Below, piece after piece: positions 47,901 through 55,338 of a stretch of 64,000 nucleotides of DNA; the first letter of the stretch is position 1, and each line of letters opens with the position of its first letter. Source of the DNA: Nocardia sp. XZ_19_385. GTDB lineage: Bacteria > Actinomycetota > Actinomycetes > Mycobacteriales > Mycobacteriaceae. The stretch covers positions 134,700 through 198,699 of the forward strand of contig NZ_JACVEE010000007.1 in the NCBI RefSeq assembly GCF_015355755.1. Direction: 5' to 3'. The notes under the pieces are model-generated. The model made no database searches. It had not been told where the DNA came from and worked only from the letters and a program-made list of their open reading frames with translations. The position numbers were made by a program, and so were the translations under genes.

Positions 47901-49393
47901 TCGAGATCCCTTGGAGGAAAATGCAAACCATCCAGGCGGAGATCCAGGCTCGCACGTCGGGGCACGCCTCTTCCTGCGAGCACTGCGTCCCGGAGATCGG
48001 CCGCGGACGCGCCGTCGCCGACTCGCGCGCCGAGTGCGACGATCGCGATCTCCGAACGATGGCTGAGCGGGGCCCGCGCCGATACCGGGCGGGTAACAAG
48101 GTCTGGGGCATCGACCACCAGATGGGCGTTGTTGCCACCGAAGCCGAATGCGTTGATGGCCGCCCGTCGTGGTCCGTCCCAGGGTTCGTTCGCGGTGAGT
48201 AGGCGCAGCGGTCGCGTGGCCAGCTCGTCGACGGGAGCGTCCGCTCCGACGCTTCTCGGGCGCTCGCCAGCCTCGATAGCGCCCAAAATTTTCAGCAGGG
48301 CTGCCGCGCCTGCTGCTGTGAGCAGGTGACCCAGGTTTCCCTTTGCCGAGCCGAGCGGAAGGTCCGGGCAGCCGCCGAAGATCGATGCGACACTGGCCAC
48401 TTCGGTGGCGTCGCCGACGGTCGTGCCCGTCGCATGACATTCGAGCAGCGTCACGGACTTCGGATCCAGGCCCGCGAGCTGGTACGCGGCACGCATCGCC
48501 TGTTTCTGCCCCGACTGCGCCGGGGTGAGCAAACCTCGGGTCGCTCCATCGTTGGAGAGGCCGATAGCCCTGATGACACCGAGCACGGTGTGGCCGTGGG
48601 AGATCGCGTCCTCGTGACGCATCAGCGCGACTACAGCGGCCCCTTCAGCAGGCACCAGGCCGTCGGCCGCCTGGTCGAACGGGCGGCTGCGTCCCGATCT
48701 GCTCAGCGCTCCGAGTCCGGCGAAGCCGAGGTGGATCAACAGGTTGTCGGCCCCGCTCACGCCTCCGGCGAGCATGAAGTCGGCGTTGCGGTCGTGGAGC
48801 CGGTCGCAGGCAAGTTTGATCGCGTACAGCGATGAGGCGCAGGCCGCATCCACAACGAGGACATCGGAGTCGGCACCGAGTGCGCGCGCCGCCGACCGGC
48901 CCGCCAGGCCCGAACAGAAGCGTTGGCGCGGATCGACAAGTTCTGGTTCGGGAATCCATCGCGAACGGGCGGGCAGGCCCGCCTGCCAAATGTGCTCGGC
49001 GTAGGCGGCCTGTGTCCGCGATGGGTAGCCCAGGCTACCGAGAATGAGGCCGCTCATGGCGGGAGCGGTCGGGTACCCGGCTTCCCGCAGCGCGGATCTG
49101 CCGGCGTGAATTACCCACTGCACTGCGGGATCCCACGCCAGAACTTGCTCGGTGGGCACCTGGAGACCGGTCGCATCGAAGACCTCGTCGAAGCCGTGGA
49201 CGAATCCTCCGATGCCGGGAATCGGTGTGACGAGACCGGAGTCGGCCCAATCCTCTGGCAGCCGCCACCGATCCGCACTCGCAGTCGACAGACTCACGCG
49301 GCCATGACGGATGTTGTCCCAGAGCGCCGATGGATCGAGCGCTCCGGGAAGTACACAGCCGCGTCCGACGATTGCGATGGGTTCGAAGGTCAC
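41984..49393 (-). CDS. PfaB/PfaC-like secondary-lipid synthase: KS-CLF-AT-4 hotdogs-DH
   Basis: 2469 residues. KS 1-430: Cys185 in DAACASS, His320, His356. A second KS-like region ~445-680 lacks the Cys (AEEASG, about Glu599) and so looks like a chain-length-factor domain. AT ~830-1150: nucleophile Ser923 in GYSSGE. Four FabA-like hotdogs follow, ~1310-1480, 1520-1690, 1760-1910 and 1930-2090; the second (HFHNDPCMPG, His1579) and fourth (HFFQDPVMPG, His1982) keep the catalytic His. A PKS-type DH-like double hotdog follows at ~2100-2345. The last ~120 residues are unassigned. There is no ACP. It resembles the KS-CLF-AT-DH subunit of myxobacterial PUFA synthases without their terminal acyltransferase. 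The start overlaps the upstream stop (ATGA). Confidence 0.88.
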   Translation of the reverse strand: MTFEPIAIVGRGCVLPGALDPSALWDNIRHGRVSLSTASADRWRLPEDWADSGLVTPIPGIGGFVHGFDEVFDATGLQVPTEQVLAWDPAVQWVIHAGRSALREAGYPTAPAMSGLILGSLGYPSRTQAAYAEHIWQAGLPARSRWIPEPELVDPRQRFCSGLAGRSAARALGADSDVLVVDAACASSLYAIKLACDRLHDRNADFMLAGGVSGADNLLIHLGFAGLGALSRSGRSRPFDQAADGLVPAEGAAVVALMRHEDAISHGHTVLGVIRAIGLSNDGATRGLLTPAQSGQKQAMRAAYQLAGLDPKSVTLLECHATGTTVGDATEVASVASIFGGCPDLPLGSAKGNLGHLLTAAGAAALLKILGAIEAGERPRSVGADAPVDELATRPLRLLTANEPWDGPRRAAINAFGFGGNNAHLVVDAPDLVTRPVSARAPLSHRSEIAIVALGARVGDGASAADLRDAVLAGRGVPRRASLDLRLDGLHFPPRDLDVAPAQSLVLEAAREATAGILLPGNTMVLIGMGCDPEAARGQAGVRHASWAAHHGERHETTVDFGADFSAARVVAAMANVYANRIGSQLGLTGPAFAVSAEEASGPTALRQAIRALRAGEVEAAVVGAVDLSAEPVHSAAMRAVQDEAEPGDAAVVLVLKRLSDVQRDEDDVLAILEPETPTADLSVGFGADFDPADLFGSAHAASGLLAVAVAVLALRHRARFRAGYRADPALAAETAEAIVPQLGGPTTRVCLRAGNRATTVARRREVHVFSGTDAPQALAALESGRPNHDGPARIAVCAESLAEAQARAAAARGWLSDGGPRPAGMAFRAAPLSGETAFVFTNGSAAYPWMGQELMLALPTLMDAVETRFGDLSLAAGWAYREPGKPAGALDQIQAVTVLAALHAEIARNVLGLGPSAALGYSSGESTALLVMGAWTEPERMNTEFRDSELFSRDLAGELRAVREHWAAAGITGHQWSTYLVSATAEQVRAALIDRPAVHLMAITSPETCVLGGEAHQCQAALRDLDASAVIAVDYDIVAHAPELAAVAGQWRDLHLQPTTDIPGVRFYSGATAEPYRPTPERVAQAITDQGLGTIDFVALIERAYADGARIFIEHGPSALCTGWIKRILGDRDHLAVAWDGGHDPITSLYAVLTELAAAGVAMDLAALSHLLHDRPSAQHVGKHLQIAAHPDTIRPRTNLNPATMAAAPQYIEFASEEHLSRPVARTAPAVDANVHTLAATQFRLMAATHAHHLALCSEAHTRFLAHSDRLAQLLRPHATSSGEVPPPTAHPGPTFDRADLEFLATGQVSELFGPAFAIQDGNVRQTRMPSPPMLLVDRVTGIDAEPATLGTGTIWTETDIRSDSWYLDQTGRIPPGLLIEAGQADLLLISWLGVDLANRGERVYRLLGCEATFHTAPPTTGTTLDYEIRIVDHAEYGRQRLFFFEYDCRANGMRQLSIRHGQAGFFSDAELAATGGVLWHPTDQIPDEPTDPVAIDCGRSAFSHSDVAAFADGRPADCFGPEWDITRSHVRTPRITAGQMLLLDEVTSFQSKGGPWARGYLRAERTITADDWFFAGHFHNDPCMPGTLMFEGCMQAMSFYLSAAGFTVGRDAWRFEPVPDQPYSMRCRGQAVPANKRMVYEVFVARLAGGPYPTLEADVLVSVDGVKSLHVRRLAVRLVPDWPLTHWRDSGPATTQRTGDLVPLATLGGLAGWTEAEPVAEISGFRTGYPSLLACAWGPGSQALGPACSRFDSGLVRGPRLPAPPYLAMTRVSDVTGPYCGFEIGSSVVAAYDVPDEAWYFTESPAGVMPLAILMEVALQPCGWLGAYAGSMLRLDAELFIRNLDGRIVVSAQVAPTAKKITTRAELRSIAEMRGSIIQSYEIHCELDGVTLLSGTTTFGYFTAETLAQQVGLPPTDRERVHLTEPSDYRRPALRPGMADSMLLMLDQITGYWPAGGRAGRGRIRAEKQVDAGDWFFKAHFFQDPVMPGSLGVEALSQLLQWLMLERGFDQGLINPQFQPVVLDEPFTWTYRGQIRPTDALITLEAEVIDVVDDAPDAYTLYAEAWLWVDGRRIYHLPRLGMRLRSGPPPTEIRERFTLTNHRWLNDHRPTFTIPTLPMMSVIDRLCDAANRYVGQPITGATEVTLTNWIPLPAMLRTRVTGPAEAPVVTMATWRAQSRTDLARFQDAATAVLTTSTRPRPAPFPPLSDLEPVDDLYGSGSLFHGAAFHYVTDLRTGSSGATATLDVDSGSVPPSYLPHGLLDALTHLTPHDRMERWSDRIRPGCVAFPHRVRDLQLYEPVPEFGKLRGEARFAGFDEDMPAVDLQLISGDRVLVALRLVSRLLPIGGLSRATPQQRRAFLRDREPADGVGLSVTDDDGCTILESATVLMWDSLPGTMEQIYGLSADIRGAQRVATIAMKEHVARLSGVHPHRVRCNLTTGRCRTETRSYTVVLDHRPAEVRVRTAR

Positions 49394-52300
49394 GACCGCT
49401 CCTTCCCCGAGGCGAGATCCGGTCGTGTGACGAGCGTGATGCCCAGCAACTCGATCAGCATGGCCCCGGCTGAATCGACCAGCGCCGCATCACATCGTGC
49501 TTGCTCGTCGGCGACATCGGTCGATCGCAGCCGTCCTTCGAGCCTCCCGTGGCAAGGGCCGAGCCGGTAAGCCCGAAAATCGGCGACAGCCATCGGCAAT
49601 GTTGCTGCGCCAAGAGCTCTTTCGGCCCACACCACGGCCAGTTGCAACAGTCCGTCGATCGCCGCCGGGTCGACGATCCAGGGCTGGTTGCGCGCCCAGC
49701 CGAGCCCATACACACCGGTCATTTCCGCGGTGGCTCCGCTGCGCCCGAGCAGCACCGAACCGGTGAGAGCCCTGAAGCGCGGGCCGTGGAACAACAGGTC
49801 GCCGTCGTAGAGATGTGGCCGTGGTAGCGGCTGGAGATCCTCGGGAGAGGTCCAGGCGGATGGTTCAGCGCTGAACACGCCGGCTTTCATGGCGCGTGCT
49901 CGATAGCAGGGAGTCGGTCTGCCATCGGCCAGGTGCATCGTGAACCCCGTGCCATCGGGTACCCCGCTCAAGGTGAGATTCGGACCGTCGGCATCGAGAA
50001 CGACTTTGCGCAGCACGGTGACGTCGCGCAGCACCAGGGTCGGACTCTGCGGCTGCCACGCCGACGCGAGCCCGGCGAACCAGGTCAGCGCCATCGCCAC
50101 GGGAAGTACCGGGGTCCCGGCGATGGCATGATCGGACAGCGGCGCGTAGCGGGGGGCACCGAGCCGTACAGTTGCACGCAGCTCGGCTTCCGGTGTGAGA
50201 GGGCCGTCACCGGCGGTGATCACGACCTGGGTGTCGGCTGGTTCTTCGGTGAGTTCCGCGGCCAACGCCGCGGCGCCGAGGGCCGGTGCGATGAGGGGGA
50301 TCGACCGCTGCGCGAAATGCGCAGCCAATTCGGGGGTGACCATGCCGCCGTCCCATGGCCCCCAACCGATGGCGCGAACCACACACCCTGGCCGGGTGCG
50401 GGTGTTTGCCGCGGCGACATGGTTGAGCACATCGTTGGCCATCGCATAGTCGCACTGCCCGGGGTTGCCGAATCGTGCTGCCACAGAAGAGAACACGCAC
50501 AGCAGGCGCAGCGGGTCCCGGGCGAGGGCCTCGAGAAGCACCCGTAGGCCTTCGACTTTGGTGGCCATGACGGCCTCGAACTGATCGTCGGTCTTGTCGG
50601 TGATGCGCTTATCGGCGAGAACACCCGCAGCGTGCAGTAGACCGGTGACCGGGCCCCACTCCTCGCGGACCCGGTGCAACGCGGATTCGACTGCCGTACG
50701 GTCGGTCACGTCGACCGGGAAGTAGCGGACATCGGCTCCGGTAGCTTGCAGCCGGGCGAGGTTGTGGCGGACCTGTCGTGTCGCGAGAATAGTTGTGGCC
50801 TCGGCGTTCAGCTGCGCGGGTGTGGCTCCGTCGTTCGTGGGCCGGGCAGCCAAGGCTGCGATCATCGCGGATTTATCGGAAGCAGAGGACAGGCCCGGGA
50901 GCTCCTCGGTAAGTGGTGTGCGTCCGAAGATGGCTAGCCGTGGACGCGTAGCTTTTGCCAAATCGTGTAGCGCGGAGGCGGTTACGCCTCGCGCGCCGCC
51001 CGTGACGACGAGGACCGATTCCGTGGTTACGGCAGGTGCTGCGACGCCGGACTTGGGTGCTTCGACCAATCCGACCGTGGTGCGGGCACCGGCTGCCGAC
51101 AAGCCGACATCGAGGCTCGGGCCGCCGATAGTCAGCTCGGTCGCAATGGCTTCGGCGATGACCTCCGGGCTGCGATCGGCTCGGGCCAAATCGATGGCTT
51201 TGACCGAAGCTTTGGGCCATTCTCGGGCCGCGGTTCGTGTCAGCGCAGCGAGGCCGCCCAACCAAGCTCGGTCACAGTCGGATTCGGTCAACCCGAAGCT
51301 GCCGCCGGTGTCTTGGACAGTGATGAAGACACCGCCGTCGCATTCCATGACCGCAGCTACCGAGCGCGCCCAATGGAACGCGTCGAGGAGCGTGCGGTGT
51401 GCGGTATCGGCGCCGGAGATTGGGGCGAGGCCGCCCAGTAACACCACCGCGCTCCTCGGGACTGGGGATTGCTCGGCAGCGGTAGCGGTGATACCGCGCT
51501 CGGTCAGTGCCGTCGCGACAGCGGAGGCCAGGCCGCTGCCGCCGTCGACTACCAGCACAGGTGCGTCGCCGAGTCCAGCGAGAGTGAGACCGCAGGGTGG
51601 TGCGGTGATGCTTCGTAAGGCGAAACGCCGCAACGTATTTGGTGGTGAGCCGGAGGCCTCACCACCGTCTGCGGTCGTGTGCGCCACGGCTGGTGCGGCC
51701 GCACGGGCGCGTGCGTTGGTAGCGGAGATGTGGTCGACGATCGCGTTGAGGGTGCGCAACCTGAACAGCTCTGCCATCTCCGGTGAATCCGATGGGGGCA
51801 GCCCCGGAGCGCGAGAGCGGACTGCCGCCAGCAGTTCGACTTTCTTGATCGAGTCCACGCCGAGCTCGGACTCCAGATCCATGTCCCCGCCGAGTAGTTC
51901 AGCGGGGTAACCGGTTTTGTCGGCCAGTATCTCGCGCAGCAGCTCCAAACTCGGACTGGCCCCCGAATTGATCTCCGGTGCAGGTGTTTTCCCATTCGTC
52001 GGCACCGGTGCCGGTGCCGGTGACTTGGTGTATGGAGTAGATGCCAGGGCGGCAGGGAGGTCCGGCGGCGCGGTCGGCGGAGCTGCGGAGGCGGCGCCGT
52101 TGGACACGGCCGCAGGGACTTGAGTGATGGCCGGTGCAGCTGAGTAGGGCTGTGCTGGTGCGGTACTCGATGCCGGGTTGGGCTGCTGCGGGGGCAGCAC
52201 CGGCGCGCTCGCCGGGCCGGCGGAGACGATCGCCGCAAGGTGTGCAATAGAGCTTTCGGCCAGCTGAAGGAAGGCCTGATGGCTCGTGACCAGTGCTTGT

Positions 52301-55300
52301 TGAAAGCTCGTGTGCGCTTCAGCGGTTTGCCGCTGGGCGTCGGCGACGATTTGAAACCATGGCGTGCCATTCGATCCGGCGGTGTCGTCCCGGCGCGGCT
52401 GCTGCGGATCGTCCATGTGTTCTGTCGCTTTCTGCTTGGGGGCGGGTTCCGGTGTGGGGGACTCGGAGATCGTGGTTTCTGGGTTCGGTGGTGGCAGCGC
52501 ACCGTCGGCGGGCGGATACCGGTGGCCGAAAGCGGCGCCGTTGACCGCGAGCGACATAGCGGATTTCTTCGGGGCATCGTCCTCTCGAGCGAGGTAGGGT
52601 GCCCAGTGCGCGGCGAAGTCGACCGGCAGGCCACTGGTGGCGAGCCGACCCAGTGCAGCGAACAACGACGCGACGCCGTCTTGGCCTCGGCGGTCCAGAC
52701 TGACAGCGAGATGAGATCTTTCGCCGAGAATTGCGGAGACCATGGCGGTAACCGCATCGCCGGCGCCGACCTCGAGGAAAACTCGGATACCGGCCTCATA
52801 CATGGCCTCGATCTGGTCCACGAAATGGACCGGCGAAGTCAGCTGCTCGGCGATCCTGTCTTTGATCGCCGACGGCTGTCTAGGATAGAGATGGCCGTTG
52901 CTGTTGCCGTACACGTCGACGGTGGGCGGAACGATGTTGATGTTGTCCAGGAATTTCCGCAATGGTTTTGCGGCTGGCCCCACCAGGGGGCAGTGGAAGG
53001 CTGCGGAAACCTTCAGCCGGCGGGTCGTGACGTCGGCAGCCTCGAACACCTTCTCCATAGTGGCGATCGCTGGTTCGGTCCCCGAGATCACCGTCTGCAC
53101 CGGCGTGTTGAGATTCGCCGGCCACACCTCGGCGACGCCTGCGCCGTCGATGAGGTCCCGAGCTCGCCCGGCATCGGTGGAGACGGCCAGCATCGCACCG
53201 GGAACGGGGACGGCGGCCATCAGCTCTCCGCGCCGGCGAGTGAGGCGTAGCAGCTCGCGCTCGGTCAGCGCACCCGCCGCGTACAGGGCGATCAGTTCGC
53301 CGACACTGTGGCCGGCGAAACATGTTGCGGAAATCCCCACCTCGGCGAGGACCGCCAGCAAAGCCATGCTGTGGGCTGCGAGTGCGGGCTGGGCCCACTG
53401 CGTATCGGTCAACGCCGTCTGTTGGGCCGAGCCAGCGGCCTCGTCGGCCGGCGGCGGGGGAAAGACTAGGTCGTGCAACGGCTGGTCGCCCAGGGTGAGC
53501 GCGGCGGTGCGATCCCAGACTGCTTGTGCCGCAGGGAACGACATCGCGATCTCGGCGCCCATGCCAGGGTATTGGGCACCTTGGCCCGGAAAGACAAAGG
53601 CGATCGGTCCGGTTGTCCCGGTCCCGCAGGCATAGGAAACGGCACCCGCGTCGAAACATCGATTCGGTTGTGCCCGAACGACTGTGAGGGCACGGTGGAG
53701 CCCGTCTCGGAGATCGGCGATATCGGAAGCGACCACGGCGAGGCGATGTCGTCGTGCAGGGTCGAAGGCCTGTTGACTGGCTTGGGCGAGCTCCCGCAGC
53801 GACTCCTCCCGCGTCAACTCGGAGCAGCGGGAAACGAGCTCGTCGATGTTGTCAGCGTCGACGAGGACGAGTTCATGGGACAGGGTACGGCTCGGGGGAG
53901 CACAGCGACCACCGCGATCGGGTATGTATTCCTCGAGCGTGGCGTGAAAGTTACTGCCGCCGAAGCCGAAGCTCGACAGCGCGGCCCGGCGCGGCCGTTC
54001 GGTGTTGTGTACCCAGGGTTTGGCCGCGGTACTGAGATAGAACGGACTGGACTCGATCTGCAGAGCCGGGTTCGGGCGGTCGGCCTTGATGGAAGGCGGA
54101 AGAACTTTGTGCCGCAGTGCGAGGATTGTCTTGATCAGCCCCGCGGCGCCGGCCGCCGACTTGGTGTGGCCGATCTGGGACTTGATCGAGCCGAGCGCAC
54201 ACCAGCCGCGGGAGCCGGGAGCGCTCTCAGTGAAAACCTCTCGGAGCGCGGCGAATTCGGTGGCGTCGCCGACACGGGTGCCGGTGCCGTGTGCTTCGAC
54301 GAGCTCGACGGTCTCGGGACCATATCCGGCCGCCGCGTAGGCTCGCCGCAGTGCCCGAGCCTGGCCTTGCGGAACCGGCGTATAGATGGCGTTGCCGCGT
54401 CCGTCGGAGGAACTGCCGATGCCGCGGATCACCGCGTAGATGGCGTCGCCGTCGCGCTCGGCGTCGGAAAGGCGTTTGAGCGCAACCATTCCCAGTCCCT
54501 CGCCCAGCAGCGTCCCGTCGGCGTCGGCGGAAAACGGGCGGCAGTCACCGGTGGCGGACAGCGCCGGGGTTTTACTGAAGCATATGAACATGAACGGCGA
54601 ATTCAGTGCGTCGACACCGCCGGTGAACATCAGATCGGAGTGGCCTAGCGCCAACTCGTTGACCGACGCGTAGACCGCCGCCAACGAACCCGCGCACGCC
54701 GCATCGATGGTGCAGTTGGTGCCGTGCAGATCGAGTCGATTGGCGATGCGGCCGGCGACCACGTTGGACAGCAGCCCCGGGAACGTGGCCTCCTGCCAGG
54801 GCACATAGTGCGCGCTGATCCGGTCGCAGATTTCCAGTGCGTGTGTTTCGGGTACTCGGGCTTCGCGCAACGCTTTCAGCCAGACCGGTCGTTGTAAGCG
54901 AGCATCCATCGTGCCCATCAAGCCCAGGCCGCCACTGCCCAGGATGACGCCGGTGCGTTCGCGGTCGAGTGGTCCCGATACGTTTCTGCGGACATCGGCC
55001 AGCAACCGGTCCGCGACGATGAGGCCGAGCAACTGCGCTGGATCGGTGGCTTCCATGATGTTCGGCGGCACGCCGTGCGCAATCGGATCGAAACTCACCT
55101 CAGGTAGAAATGCGCCTCTGCGGCAATAGGTCTTGTCCGGCTGAGAGGGATCGGTGTCGTAGTAGTCGTCGATGAGCCAGTGCGATTCGGGCACGTCGCT
55201 GGTCAAATCGCGCCCTTGGACGATGTTGGCCCAGAACTCGTCGATGCCATCCGATCGCGGCATGAGTGCGGACATGCCGACTACTGCGATCGGAATTTGC

Positions 55301-55314
55301 TGGTGGTCGCTCAT
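49390..55314 (-). CDS. PfaA-like secondary-lipid synthase: KS-MAT-ACP-KR-DH
   Basis: 1974 residues. KS 1-465: Cys207 in DAACAGS, His342, His383. MAT ~570-890: Ser670 in GHSVGE and AAFH at 771-774, malonyl type. A ~220-residue Pro/Ala-rich linker leads to a single ACP (Ser1155 in LGVDSIKKVE, the typical PUFA-synthase ACP motif). A structural KR half is followed by the catalytic KR (TGGARGVT at 1438, Tyr1623). The C-terminal DH has His1729 in the HxxxGxxxxP pattern. PUFA synthases normally carry several tandem ACPs; here there is one. AAGGAA precedes the ATG. The chain is presumably elongated with malonyl-CoA in cooperation with the PfaC-like and PfaD-like subunits. Confidence 0.92.
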   Translation of the reverse strand: MSDHQQIPIAVVGMSALMPRSDGIDEFWANIVQGRDLTSDVPESHWLIDDYYDTDPSQPDKTYCRRGAFLPEVSFDPIAHGVPPNIMEATDPAQLLGLIVADRLLADVRRNVSGPLDRERTGVILGSGGLGLMGTMDARLQRPVWLKALREARVPETHALEICDRISAHYVPWQEATFPGLLSNVVAGRIANRLDLHGTNCTIDAACAGSLAAVYASVNELALGHSDLMFTGGVDALNSPFMFICFSKTPALSATGDCRPFSADADGTLLGEGLGMVALKRLSDAERDGDAIYAVIRGIGSSSDGRGNAIYTPVPQGQARALRRAYAAAGYGPETVELVEAHGTGTRVGDATEFAALREVFTESAPGSRGWCALGSIKSQIGHTKSAAGAAGLIKTILALRHKVLPPSIKADRPNPALQIESSPFYLSTAAKPWVHNTERPRRAALSSFGFGGSNFHATLEEYIPDRGGRCAPPSRTLSHELVLVDADNIDELVSRCSELTREESLRELAQASQQAFDPARRHRLAVVASDIADLRDGLHRALTVVRAQPNRCFDAGAVSYACGTGTTGPIAFVFPGQGAQYPGMGAEIAMSFPAAQAVWDRTAALTLGDQPLHDLVFPPPPADEAAGSAQQTALTDTQWAQPALAAHSMALLAVLAEVGISATCFAGHSVGELIALYAAGALTERELLRLTRRRGELMAAVPVPGAMLAVSTDAGRARDLIDGAGVAEVWPANLNTPVQTVISGTEPAIATMEKVFEAADVTTRRLKVSAAFHCPLVGPAAKPLRKFLDNINIVPPTVDVYGNSNGHLYPRQPSAIKDRIAEQLTSPVHFVDQIEAMYEAGIRVFLEVGAGDAVTAMVSAILGERSHLAVSLDRRGQDGVASLFAALGRLATSGLPVDFAAHWAPYLAREDDAPKKSAMSLAVNGAAFGHRYPPADGALPPPNPETTISESPTPEPAPKQKATEHMDDPQQPRRDDTAGSNGTPWFQIVADAQRQTAEAHTSFQQALVTSHQAFLQLAESSIAHLAAIVSAGPASAPVLPPQQPNPASSTAPAQPYSAAPAITQVPAAVSNGAASAAPPTAPPDLPAALASTPYTKSPAPAPVPTNGKTPAPEINSGASPSLELLREILADKTGYPAELLGGDMDLESELGVDSIKKVELLAAVRSRAPGLPPSDSPEMAELFRLRTLNAIVDHISATNARARAAAPAVAHTTADGGEASGSPPNTLRRFALRSITAPPCGLTLAGLGDAPVLVVDGGSGLASAVATALTERGITATAAEQSPVPRSAVVLLGGLAPISGADTAHRTLLDAFHWARSVAAVMECDGGVFITVQDTGGSFGLTESDCDRAWLGGLAALTRTAAREWPKASVKAIDLARADRSPEVIAEAIATELTIGGPSLDVGLSAAGARTTVGLVEAPKSGVAAPAVTTESVLVVTGGARGVTASALHDLAKATRPRLAIFGRTPLTEELPGLSSASDKSAMIAALAARPTNDGATPAQLNAEATTILATRQVRHNLARLQATGADVRYFPVDVTDRTAVESALHRVREEWGPVTGLLHAAGVLADKRITDKTDDQFEAVMATKVEGLRVLLEALARDPLRLLCVFSSVAARFGNPGQCDYAMANDVLNHVAAANTRTRPGCVVRAIGWGPWDGGMVTPELAAHFAQRSIPLIAPALGAAALAAELTEEPADTQVVITAGDGPLTPEAELRATVRLGAPRYAPLSDHAIAGTPVLPVAMALTWFAGLASAWQPQSPTLVLRDVTVLRKVVLDADGPNLTLSGVPDGTGFTMHLADGRPTPCYRARAMKAGVFSAEPSAWTSPEDLQPLPRPHLYDGDLLFHGPRFRALTGSVLLGRSGATAEMTGVYGLGWARNQPWIVDPAAIDGLLQLAVVWAERALGAATLPMAVADFRAYRLGPCHGRLEGRLRSTDVADEQARCDAALVDSAGAMLIELLGITLVTRPDLASGKERS

Positions 55315-55338
55315 GGGAGTTCCTTCGACGGAGGACGG

